64,000 nucleotides of DNA from positions 1-64,000 of the forward strand of contig JAYZBC010000086.1 in NCBI GenBank assembly GCA_036339375.1. Direction: 5' to 3'. Origin of the DNA: JAYZBC01 sp036339375. GTDB lineage: Bacteria > Pseudomonadota > Alphaproteobacteria > MPNO01 > UBA2964. The notes beneath the pieces are model-generated. The model made no database searches. It was not told where the DNA came from and worked only from the letters and a program-made list of their open reading frames with translations. The position numbers and the translations under genes are program-made. Shown piece by piece: positions 15,789-24,030 of the stretch (position 1 is its first letter; every line of letters starts with the position of its first letter).

Positions 15789-17124
15789 CCTCTTAGTAAA
15801 AAACGGAGTTGTTGTAGGGCCTGTCACAAACGAAATCAGAACACTAGGAATTTCAGAGGGTACAATAGCAGCAGTTATAGATCCTAGTGAAACTGTTGTT
15901 GGTCGCACAGAAATAGATGCGACCGGGAAATTTGTTTTACCCGGATTTGTAGATGCCCACGTCCACTTACGTGAACCTGGATTTGAATATAAGGAGGATT
16001 TTTCTTCTGGGACGATGGCTGCTGCGGCAGGTGGTGTAACAACTGTCATGGATATGCCTACCGATGACCCTTGGACTGCGACTAAAGAAGAATTTGAAAA
16101 AAAACGCGACCTCATAAAAAATAATGTTTATGTGGATGTGGCTTTGCAAGCGGCTGTGGGCCCAAAAGACGACGATATTGAGGTGTTGTCATCACTCGGA
16201 GCAATTTCCTTCGAGATTTTTCTGGCAGGCGGCCACCCGGATTTTATTGTTTATAATGATGACAAATTATTGGGGCTTATGCAGCGCATAAAGGAGGTCC
16301 AAGGTGTAGCAGGTATAACAGCAGGTTCACCATCTATTACTGAAAACCTTTTAAAAACAACAAAGGAAAATTGTCGTCCGGACATACATGCATTTAACAA
16401 AGTGCGACCACCAATTTCTGAGGTACTCGGTGTTGCCAGAGCCTGCATTATAGCTGCGGAAACCGGGACTTGCACCCATTTTCGTCAAATCAGTTGTAAC
16501 GACAGCGTGAAAATGCTCCAACGTTTTTCTGAACTTTCACAAATTTCATCTGAAGTGACCCCTCATAATTTATTGCTTACTGAAACCGATGCCACTCGAT
16601 TAGGTTGTTTTGCTGCAGTCATTCCCCCTTTACGCCCGGAAACTGAGGTAAAACTTCTTCAAGAAGCGTTGCAAAATAAAGTAATTGATATTGTTGCAAC
16701 CGATCATGCACCTCACACGATTGAAGAAAAAGAGAGAGGTAAAGAAAATATTTGGCTAACGCCCCCCGGTTTACCCGGGCTTCAGACATTTTGTGTCTCC
16801 ATGATAGAACTAGAGGAACTTGGGAAATTAAGCCTAAACGATATTGTTCGTGCGTGTTCGTATCAGCCTGCAAAGTTATTCGGTCTTTACCCTCGTAAAG
16901 GGACTCTTATTTCTGGGGCAGATGCGGATTTAATCATCATTGACAAAGAAATAGCTACAGAAGTTCGGGATGAGGATCAATATAGCAAAGCTGGGTTTTC
17001 TCCTTTCTCCGGACGGAAAGTGAAAGGGGCCTTAACCCATGTTCTTTTGCGCGGAAAAATCATAGCTGAAAATGGCAGGGTAATTGGTCAGCCATCCGGC
17101 ATTTTTTTAAAACCGAATTCATAA
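15781..17124 (+). CDS. Dihydroorotase/allantoinase/hydantoinase-like amidohydrolase with altered metal site
   Basis: This 447-residue cyclic amidohydrolase has His60-x-His62 (GFVDAHVHLREPGFEYK) and the catalytic Asp308 (VATDHAPHT). The carbamylated lysine that normally bridges two metals is replaced by Glu145 (AISFEIFLAGG), the next ligand His is absent (GITAGSPSITENL, about residues 178-190), and the third is Gln236 (CTHFRQISC). Only one metal site therefore looks complete. The overall fold, the N-terminal strand DLLVKNGVVVG and the C-terminal GADADLIIID are normal. It probably opens a cyclic amide or acts on an unusual substrate. It overlaps the racemase-like gene by 8 bases. Confidence 0.75.
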   Translation: MFDLLVKNGVVVGPVTNEIRTLGISEGTIAAVIDPSETVVGRTEIDATGKFVLPGFVDAHVHLREPGFEYKEDFSSGTMAAAAGGVTTVMDMPTDDPWTATKEEFEKKRDLIKNNVYVDVALQAAVGPKDDDIEVLSSLGAISFEIFLAGGHPDFIVYNDDKLLGLMQRIKEVQGVAGITAGSPSITENLLKTTKENCRPDIHAFNKVRPPISEVLGVARACIIAAETGTCTHFRQISCNDSVKMLQRFSELSQISSEVTPHNLLLTETDATRLGCFAAVIPPLRPETEVKLLQEALQNKVIDIVATDHAPHTIEEKERGKENIWLTPPGLPGLQTFCVSMIELEELGKLSLNDIVRACSYQPAKLFGLYPRKGTLISGADADLIIIDKEIATEVRDEDQYSKAGFSPFSGRKVKGALTHVLLRGKIIAENGRVIGQPSGIFLKPNS

Positions 17125-17229
17125 TCATTTAGTTCGAAATTCAAACCAAAAAAATTAAAACTCGAGAATTTTGTGATTTTAAATTCACCCATATTCTCTA
17201 AATCAACCTTATAAAAATTTTGACCAAAA

Positions 17230-17925
17230 TCAGATGTCCCATAATTGTCCGTAACCTGATGGATGTTCGGCAATTCCGAGTTTTCTTAAGGCCTTCCACA
17301 TCACGACCTGGTTGGATGTAATGACGGGGACGCCAACGTCTGATTCAATAGATTCAATGACATCGATAGCCCTAAAGTTTGTGGCAGCAACAAAAATTGC
17401 GTCTGCATTGGTAATGTTTAGGTCACGTATAATTCTATAAATATCGCTAGGTACAGTGTTGTTAATAGCTGGCATATCAAGTCCGAGGCCGGTTGCGCTG
17501 ACAACCGAAAACCCAGAATCCTCAATATATTGGCTTAATTTTTTGACAATTTCAGGAGGATGGGGTGCGATCACTGCAATTCGTTTGGCGCCTACGGCTT
17601 CAAACCCCTCGATCATGGCCGTAGTTGCAGTTAGGGCAGGGAGCCCCCCGGTTATTTCAGAAAGTTGTTTACAAAGTTTTTCATTGCCTTTTGGCCCCAT
17701 AACGAAACTGCTCGCAGCACACATATAAGCAATTATGTCTACGTGTGTTTCGAGGAATGTCTTGACAAGTTCTAAAGCTGCGATGGGCATTTCTGGTCTT
17801 GGACACTTTTGGAGGCGTGCCGCGTGTGTAGAAACACCCTCAGGAGCTAATCTGTGAAAATCGGGCTCCATTACAGCATTATCTGCAGGTATAATAACGC
17901 CGATTCTTCCTCTCCATCCGTACAT
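17230..17925 (-). CDS. Asp/Glu racemase-superfamily protein, second copy
   Basis: This 231-residue protein starts at ATG 17925 with GGAG 7 bases upstream; a longer start at 17979 would begin right at the previous stop and lacks a ribosome site. It shares the MYGWRxRIG(V/L)(I)IPA N-terminus with the protein at 15051. Cys69 is present (IAYMCAASSF) and the second catalytic Cys is replaced by Ala181 (VAATNFRAID). It lies 54 bases after the ornithine-cyclodeaminase-like gene and is likely its operon partner. In ectoine-utilisation clusters a protein of this family (EutA) also accompanies a cyclodeaminase-like protein (EutC), but other ectoine genes are missing here. Confidence 0.75.
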   Translation of the reverse strand: MYGWRGRIGVIIPADNAVMEPDFHRLAPEGVSTHAARLQKCPRPEMPIAALELVKTFLETHVDIIAYMCAASSFVMGPKGNEKLCKQLSEITGGLPALTATTAMIEGFEAVGAKRIAVIAPHPPEIVKKLSQYIEDSGFSVVSATGLGLDMPAINNTVPSDIYRIIRDLNITNADAIFVAATNFRAIDVIESIESDVGVPVITSNQVVMWKALRKLGIAEHPSGYGQLWDI

Positions 17926-17979
17926 TTCACTTCTCCAATTAAAACTAAAATAACTATCCCTGAGGATATTGATATCCAT

Positions 17980-18945
17980 TTAAGGCCACTCAACATTTGT
18001 TCCCAAATTTTCCTTCATTGCAATCTGGAAAATTGAAAAAGCAAGGGCAACGTCAAGTGATGTCAGACCCTGAGGGACCGCCACTATCCGTTCAGTGTCC
18101 TTTTCCCTGCCCGGGTGACGGGCGGTGATAGCCTCTGCCAACGTTGCTGTCACGTTTTCCGGTCCAAATTTATCTTGCATGTATAATGTAGCTAGATCGC
18201 CCAAAACAGTGCATTGGTCCCAATCATCTATAAAAATCTTATCAGCCTTTAATATTGCATCTGGTTCGCATTCTTGCCGGCCACCTGTTGTTACTAGCAA
18301 TGATCCAGGATTACACCAGATATTTTTTATTAACTGAGCTTCGGCATTAGTGATTGTCAAAATTACATCTGCGCCGTGACAAGCCCTTTCAATAGAAGCG
18401 GCAGGTTTTATATTAGGTATTCCATTAGCTGCCATTTCTTCACAAAAGCGTTTTCGAGTAATTTTCGACCGGGATGCTACTCTTACCGACCGGAAGGGAG
18501 AAATTTCTTGGATTGCTTGCATTGCGGCACGAGCAAGATTTCCGGCACCGATCAGAGCTAGCTTTTTACTCGATGACTTGCGTAATGATTGGATTGTCAA
18601 TGCTACCATGACGCCGTAGCGCAATTCGCTTAAACGGTCACAACTCACTAAGCCCAAAAACGCAGCGGTTTTTAAGTGGCTCAATAAAATCAATTGCATT
18701 TCCGCTGAATGAGTGGGGATATGCGAATATTCCCTTACACGAAAACCGACTACTAAGTCTTTGGAAAGGTAAGCCCCTTTAACATGGTAACGGTTACTTT
18801 TATCATTGGAATTGAGAAAAAGACTTCTTGGCTCTGATTGTGAAACCTGATCCTTGGCCTGTTGTTCCAACGCATTGATTATGCTCGTTTTCACGTCAGA
18901 GATACTGAGTAGGTCTGTGGCAATTTTTTCGGTTATCAAAAGCAT
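17980..18945 (-). CDS. Ornithine cyclodeaminase / mu-crystallin family protein
   Basis: This 321-residue protein has a Rossmann loop in LALIGAGNLARAAMQAI and the family's DVILTITNAEA and IDDWDQC segments. Members deaminate ornithine to proline, reduce cyclic imines (ketimine reductase) or oxidise alanine-type amino acids with NAD(P). The N-terminal substrate-binding part (YHVKGAYLSKDLVVGFRV) has the Lys of the family. The exact reaction cannot be told. It is the first gene of a two-gene unit with the racemase-like protein at 17230, divergent from the aminotransferase at 19235 with a 289-base space in which I see no clear element. Confidence 0.8.
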   Translation of the reverse strand: MLLITEKIATDLLSISDVKTSIINALEQQAKDQVSQSEPRSLFLNSNDKSNRYHVKGAYLSKDLVVGFRVREYSHIPTHSAEMQLILLSHLKTAAFLGLVSCDRLSELRYGVMVALTIQSLRKSSSKKLALIGAGNLARAAMQAIQEISPFRSVRVASRSKITRKRFCEEMAANGIPNIKPAASIERACHGADVILTITNAEAQLIKNIWCNPGSLLVTTGGRQECEPDAILKADKIFIDDWDQCTVLGDLATLYMQDKFGPENVTATLAEAITARHPGREKDTERIVAVPQGLTSLDVALAFSIFQIAMKENLGTNVEWP

Positions 18946-19234
18946 TTCTGCTGAGTGTCCGATTTAGTTGGTAATCCATTATTTTTGAATTGATTTTGTT
19001 TAGTCAATTGAACCAGAACAAAAAGAATTGGAACAAACGATAACCGGTAGGCAATGCATCCGTCAATTTTACACGTTAAACATTTTTTTGGCTTTTTTTT
19101 AAAGCTAGGGGCAATTAATAATTTGTGAAAAGAGGCTAGCTAGACTGGTAACAGGATAATAAACTTAACGTCACCCGTATGAATCAGATGATTAGTTTAA
19201 TTTTAAAACTCCTAACCTTTTATAAGGGATTTGC

Positions 19235-20395
19235 ATGAAAAGAAGAGCTGCTGCAGAGCGAGCATTAAGTATGCCCCGGTCCGCAATTCGCGAAATAATG
19301 GCGCTGGCTTCTACACGAGAAAATGTTATACATTTGGAGATTGGAGAACCTGACTTTTCAACTCCCGAACATATCATTACTGGGGCTTTTAATGCTGTAA
19401 AAGAGGGGTTTACCAAATACACCCCAAATCCTGGTTTACCAACTCTCCGTGCTGGAATTGCTGAGCACGTATCCAATCGTCCCGGTTGTAAGGTTGATCC
19501 GGAACAAGTGGTAGTTACCACGGGGGCTGTTGGTGGTTTGTTTGGGGCTTTGATGGCAGTAACTGATATTCAAGATGAAGTATTGGTGCCAGATCCAGGC
19601 TGGCCAAACTACGAAAGCATCGTTCACTTAGCCGGTGCGAAGGCAGTACGTTTTACCTTGGATTTAAAATCTGGTTTTGTACCTAGTACTTCTCAGCTGG
19701 AAGCTTTGGTCACTGATAAAACTAAAGCAATTATGATGAATACGCCTGGAAATCCTACTGGTGTCGTGTTTTCTCATCAGACAATGGAAGAAATCGCAGA
19801 ATTGGCGAAACGATATGGGCTATACGTCATCAGTGACGAAGTCTACGAAGATATAATTTTCGAGGGAGAACATATATCCGCTGCTAGTTACGGTTTGGAG
19901 GATCAGCTTTTTCTTGTTTCAGGAGCCTCTAAGAGTTATGCAATGACAGGCTGGAGACTGGGCTATGTCATTTGCCCTTCAGATTTAGCAAATGTAGTTG
20001 CATCCCTACAGGAACCCGTTGCTTCGTGTGCTCCTTCCATATCACAAAAAGCCTATGAGGTTGCTCTCTCTGCCAATCAGAATTGTGTTTTGGATTTTAA
20101 GGAAATTTATCGTCGCCGTAGGGATATTTTAGTTGAAGAATTTGGCAATACAGGGCTTTTACCGGTTGTACCAGCAGGAGCCTTTTATTCTTTGGTAAAT
20201 ATAACGGAACGGCATGCCAAAAATGGTTCCCTTGAATTTGCAAAAAAATTACTTTTAGAAACTAACGTTGCTGTGGTACCCGGTATTACGTTCGGTCCTT
20301 CCTGTGATAAATATGTCCGGGTAGCCTTTACGACTGATGATCAAGCTTTACGAAAAGGATTGAAAATTTTAAGGGACTTTATTCAGCATGGCTGA
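19235..20395 (+). CDS. Class I/II PLP aminotransferase, second copy
   Basis: This 386-residue aminotransferase has the PLP lysine in SGASKSYAMTGWRLGYV. LEIGEPDFSTPEHI, MNTPGNPTGV and ISDEVYEDIIF carry the expected cofactor contacts, and the C-terminal Arg for the substrate carboxylate is in KYVRVAFTT. It differs clearly from the copy at 12463. AAGGG precedes ATG 19235. It probably deaminates an amino acid imported or produced by its neighbours. It converges on the fused TTT permease, with a long inverted repeat at the junction. Confidence 0.85.
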   Translation: MKRRAAAERALSMPRSAIREIMALASTRENVIHLEIGEPDFSTPEHIITGAFNAVKEGFTKYTPNPGLPTLRAGIAEHVSNRPGCKVDPEQVVVTTGAVGGLFGALMAVTDIQDEVLVPDPGWPNYESIVHLAGAKAVRFTLDLKSGFVPSTSQLEALVTDKTKAIMMNTPGNPTGVVFSHQTMEEIAELAKRYGLYVISDEVYEDIIFEGEHISAASYGLEDQLFLVSGASKSYAMTGWRLGYVICPSDLANVVASLQEPVASCAPSISQKAYEVALSANQNCVLDFKEIYRRRRDILVEEFGNTGLLPVVPAGAFYSLVNITERHAKNGSLEFAKKLLLETNVAVVPGITFGPSCDKYVRVAFTTDDQALRKGLKILRDFIQHG

Positions 20396-20446
20396 CCTTA
20401 AATTTCTATGATCTTTATCTGTTCAACCGAAACAATAATTTCTGAC

Positions 20447-20488
20447 GGGAGATTGATTGGTTTTTCAAGTCAAAACCAATCAATCCCC
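20447..20488. terminator. Long inverted repeat at a convergent gene junction
   Basis: A perfect 14-bp inverted repeat (GATTGATTGGTTTT at 20451-20464 with its complement at 20472-20485) has a 7-base loop. GGG/CCC pairs extend it past one bulged A. The stop codon of the tctAB fusion (20470-20472) sits at the loop edge. It lies where the aminotransferase and the permease genes converge. No strong T-run follows on either strand, so termination is inferred from position and stem length. Confidence 0.5.
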
Positions 20489-22446
20489 AAAGGTTGGAAC
20501 AAAGCGGGCGTTGGCCAAAAAACCTTTAGTAAAACATCGAATACTGTAAATACAAAAATTTCGGAAAGACCAGTGATGATTAATGCCTCTTTCCAAGTGC
20601 CCTGGTATTTTCTTACAAATAAAATAGCGAAAAGGCCTACGGCTATATGAAAACCCACTAACCAGACACCGCCTGCCAAACCGAACAACCAAAGAAATGC
20701 CTCAATGGTTTTCAGCAAAGTATTAGAATGTTCTTGTGCGCCTGTTGAGGCTTCCAAATTTGGCATTGCAGAAAAGATAATGCGGAGATGAAAGTAAATT
20801 TGTAAAAATCCCAGTGGTATGCCGATGCCAGCTAAAAAATAAATGATTAGGGCCGCCCGAAAGATCCAGTCTGTGCTTATATAAGCCGCTCCTAAGAATA
20901 AAACGGCCAAGAATAAGATAAACAAAACATCGGCCCAACGGTGGTTTGCGTTTAAGCTTGTATTGTCTTCAGTTGCGGCTTGGCCTTTTCTTTTTCTGTT
21001 TCGAATAATAGGAACGACAAGAGTTAAAATTACCAATAATAAAATTGCAATGACTCCTGGTTCGAACAGCCAATCCCAACCATAACGGGCATTTGAAAGC
21101 CAAAGATAACTTTCTAGTTGACCACCTAAAACGACGGCAACCAAAAGCGGTGGCCTTGGCCAATCCAAAAGTTTCATCAAATAACCTAAAACAGAGAAAC
21201 ACAAAAAAGTTAAAATATCCCACCAAACATAATGTGCTGCATAAGAGGCGGACACACACAGAATTAAAGTCATGGGTACAATTATGTAAAACGGCATCAA
21301 ACTCAGTTTGGCAAACTGACCTGCCGCTCCAATTGCCAGACCAGCGGCAATGATGTTAGCAACGACCAGGACAACAATCATTGCCATGGTATAAGGTAAT
21401 TGTTCAGTAAGCATTGCTGACCCGGGTGTGATGCCAACCGAAATAAATGCGACTAGCATCAATGCAAGTGATGTTGATCCTGGTATTCCGAAAGCAATGG
21501 TGGGAATAAGGGCTCCCCCTTCTTTGGCGTTGTTTGAACTTTCAGGAGCTATTACGCCTCGAACGTCACCCTTTCCAAATTTTTCGGGATTTTTCTCTGT
21601 TTGTACGGCATGGGCGTAAGCAAACCAGTCAGCCACTGATGAACCCAGTCCTGGTAAGACACCTACCCATACACCAATGACTGAGCATCGAATTACAAGC
21701 CACCAATTTTTGAAAACATCAAGCATTCCTCGTACTAGGCCGTGTCCAAGCCCTTCTGTTTGAGCTATTGAGGAACGCCGTACCGAAAGCGCGATCATCT
21801 CCGGAACAGCAAAAAGACCAATTCCCACGAGGATAAGACTTATGCCCTCGGCGAGGTATTCCCCGCCAAAAGCAAAACGTTCAATACCTGTCTTGTTATC
21901 CATCCCGACTGTAGATATGAAAACCCCAATTATCGCGGCGATAAGACCTTTAATCGGTGCATTGCCGCTTAAAACGCCAACCGCACTTAGTCCCCAAATG
22001 ACCAGCATTAAGAATTCTGGGGAGCCGAAACTTAGCACCAGAGGTTTAAGGATAGGGAGGCTTAAGAGGAGTACAGCAGCACCAAAAATGCCACCCAAGG
22101 GTGAAGCTATAAAAGCGGCTCCAAAAGCTCTCTTTGCCTCACCCTTCTGTGCCATTGGGAAGCCATCTACAATTGTTGCTTGAGAGCCTGCGCTGCCTGG
22201 TACCGCTATTAGCACCGATGGAAAGGTATTGGCTGTGTTTGAAACCGCTCCAATGCCTAAAAGGAAAGCAATCGCGGGATAGGGATCCAACGTAATCGCA
22301 AACGGTAAGACTATCGTGATGAGTAAAAGGACACCAATGCCCGGGAGTGCTGCAAAAAAAGAACTCCCAAAAATGCCTATGACCATTAGAAACATCGGCC
22401 AAGGCCTAGTTATTTCAGTAATTGCGATTAGAAGGGCATCTATCAT
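20470..22446 (-). CDS. TTT transporter permease, TctA fused to TctB
   Basis: This 658-residue membrane protein has two parts. Residues 1 to about 500 are a TctA large permease with the repeated glycine-rich elements (ALPGIGVLLLITIVLPF, VPGSAGSQATIVDGFPMAQK, GVLPGLGSSVADWFAYAHA, AFGIPGSTSLALML). From about residue 502 to the end comes a four-helix TctB-like small permease, after a charged linker (RNRKRKGQAATED). TctA and TctB are usually separate genes, as at 42119 and 41629. A TTG start at 22476 would lie in a hairpin, so ATG 22446 is preferred. It works with the binding protein at 22559 to import a carboxylate-type substrate. Confidence 0.88.
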   Translation of the reverse strand: MIDALLIAITEITRPWPMFLMVIGIFGSSFFAALPGIGVLLLITIVLPFAITLDPYPAIAFLLGIGAVSNTANTFPSVLIAVPGSAGSQATIVDGFPMAQKGEAKRAFGAAFIASPLGGIFGAAVLLLSLPILKPLVLSFGSPEFLMLVIWGLSAVGVLSGNAPIKGLIAAIIGVFISTVGMDNKTGIERFAFGGEYLAEGISLILVGIGLFAVPEMIALSVRRSSIAQTEGLGHGLVRGMLDVFKNWWLVIRCSVIGVWVGVLPGLGSSVADWFAYAHAVQTEKNPEKFGKGDVRGVIAPESSNNAKEGGALIPTIAFGIPGSTSLALMLVAFISVGITPGSAMLTEQLPYTMAMIVVLVVANIIAAGLAIGAAGQFAKLSLMPFYIIVPMTLILCVSASYAAHYVWWDILTFLCFSVLGYLMKLLDWPRPPLLVAVVLGGQLESYLWLSNARYGWDWLFEPGVIAILLLVILTLVVPIIRNRKRKGQAATEDNTSLNANHRWADVLFILFLAVLFLGAAYISTDWIFRAALIIYFLAGIGIPLGFLQIYFHLRIIFSAMPNLEASTGAQEHSNTLLKTIEAFLWLFGLAGGVWLVGFHIAVGLFAILFVRKYQGTWKEALIITGLSEIFVFTVFDVLLKVFWPTPALFQPLGIDWF

Positions 22447-22455
22447 TATGTGTAA

Positions 22456-22490
22456 ATAAAAAGACCGGCGGGCCAAAAGGCCCGCCTGTT
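22456..22490 (-). terminator. GC-rich hairpin between tctC and the tctAB fusion
   Basis: An 8-bp perfect GC stem (GGCGGGCC 22467-22474 with GGCCCGCC 22479-22486) has a 4-base loop. On the minus strand it is followed by GGTC and TTTTT. It looks like an intrinsic terminator directly behind the binding-protein gene. As the permease starts only 10 bases further on, it probably lets part of the transcripts through, giving more binding protein than permease. Confidence 0.75.
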
Positions 22491-22558
22491 GTTAAAAATG
22501 TTTTTATTAATTTCAAATATAAACTTTTTTCTTTCCGTTTTCGGGAATTAACAAAAAC

Positions 22559-23860
22559 CTATTTGCAGTCAATTTTAACTGCATTTTTCATACCCTTTAC
22601 CTTAAAGGAACACTTCATACCTACTTTTAGTGCCTTTGGCTTAACAGACTTACCCGAGACGGTAACTTTGGTTTTTTTGCCAACCTTGAGCTTGCCTTTG
22701 TTTTTTTTGCCCTTCCATTTGACACTTTTTCCGCCTTTTTTGATTTTCGTAATTTTACCTTTGTGAAAATAAATTTTGTTTTTAAAGGCAGCCAACCCGT
22801 ACTTTTGTTTCAAGTCTTCGGCATAACTAACAGCTTCAGGTGGTGCGCTAAATACGTTTTGAACCATCTTTTCCACGGTTAATCCATCAATGTAGTTTAT
22901 TTCTTTACTAAATTGTTTTCGGGCTATTTTGAGAAATTCTGGATCGTTGACAGATGCCTTATAAGCAGACCTGAATGCGTCCACGTAACCTTTGGGGGTT
23001 CCTGGTGGCATTCCCATCCATTTATCAATTTGGGAAGGTGCCGTCATTGAACGATATCCTTGCCAGGAAAGTTCTGGAATTTTTGTTTTACTTTTAGCTT
23101 GGAGCATTTTCACAAAAATGGGAACATTTTTGAAGGACGGACGACGGGAAATTTCCCCCCCGACGAGTTGACCATCTTGGGCAATAAGATCAACAACCCC
23201 TTCATTCGCCAATTGATTGATTACATAAGCATTATTGGTGGCAAAGACATCGATTTCGCCTTGGCGGATTGCTTTGCTCATTTGCCCTACACCCCGGTAG
23301 CCAGGGATCCAACGTACATTCCAACCTAAATACTCAGCACCCCACATTGGAATGGATTGCCAACTTCGGGTGCCAGCAATTGCGGCTACAATTACTGGTT
23401 TTTCTGATTTATTGTTTAATCTTTTGTGTGCATCTTTCCGAATAAAAATGACACTACCACCTCGGTTAACAGAGCCAATAAATTCAAATTTTTTGGGGTC
23501 ATACCGCGCCGAACGTCGCCTTAAAGTTAGGGGAGAAATTACAGTGCCATCGCTTTGCATAAACGTTAGCCCATCTGGCTTGGATTTATTCATGAGGTAG
23601 TTTGCTGCACGAATTTTACCTCCACCTGATCCCATATTCCTAATGACAATGGTTGGGTTTCCTGGCAAATATTTTTCCATAAATTGTGAAACCAGTCGTC
23701 CTATCCGGTCAGTTCCACCTCCTGCGCTTGAAGCGATGATGAGTTGAACCCGTTTGTCTTTTAGTGAAACATTGGATAGTGCTGTATGGGTCAATGAGGT
23801 AGCAAAAAAACCACCGACAATTATAAATATTAGAAATATCCGAACTGATAAAAAGTTCAT
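22559..23860 (-). CDS. TctC-type TTT substrate-binding protein with Lys-rich C-terminal domain
   Basis: This 433-residue exported protein has a signal peptide (hydrophobic residues 9-25) and the TctC core: VQLIIASSAGGGTDRIGR, GNPTIVIRNMGSGGG, NYLMNKSKPDGLT and PPGTPKGYVDAFRSA. Usual TctC proteins end near 320-330 residues. Here a very basic tail of about 68 residues follows (residues 366-433: HKGKITKIKKGGK ... LKVGMKCSFKVKG ... KIDCK), with two Cys. The same tail occurs on the binding protein at 43675. GGAGG 8 bases before ATG 23860 supports that start over the TTG at 23863. It delivers substrate to the fused permease at 20470. Confidence 0.88.
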   Translation of the reverse strand: MNFLSVRIFLIFIIVGGFFATSLTHTALSNVSLKDKRVQLIIASSAGGGTDRIGRLVSQFMEKYLPGNPTIVIRNMGSGGGKIRAANYLMNKSKPDGLTFMQSDGTVISPLTLRRRSARYDPKKFEFIGSVNRGGSVIFIRKDAHKRLNNKSEKPVIVAAIAGTRSWQSIPMWGAEYLGWNVRWIPGYRGVGQMSKAIRQGEIDVFATNNAYVINQLANEGVVDLIAQDGQLVGGEISRRPSFKNVPIFVKMLQAKSKTKIPELSWQGYRSMTAPSQIDKWMGMPPGTPKGYVDAFRSAYKASVNDPEFLKIARKQFSKEINYIDGLTVEKMVQNVFSAPPEAVSYAEDLKQKYGLAAFKNKIYFHKGKITKIKKGGKSVKWKGKKNKGKLKVGKKTKVTVSGKSVKPKALKVGMKCSFKVKGMKNAVKIDCK

Positions 23861-24030
23861 CAAAAATTCCTCCCTTTTTTAATTGGTTTTTTCTAAATAA
23901 TTAGGCTTGACCTTGTCTTTTTTCCAATTTAAATGGCCAAAAGTAGAACGTACAAGAGCTACAAAAAAACCATTATATTTTTGACAACATTAATGTAACA
24001 TCGTGTAAGATTATACAAAAGGAAAAGCCC

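Noticed and set aside
17926..17979. Longer N-terminus for the racemase-like protein at 17230
   Set aside because: The extension has no ribosome site, while ATG 17925 has GGAG at the right distance and gives the same N-terminus as the paralogue at 15051.
22447..22476. Earlier TTG start for the TctA-TctB fusion
   Set aside because: The extra residues would be encoded by the hairpin itself, and the TctA family N-terminus begins at the ATG at 22446.
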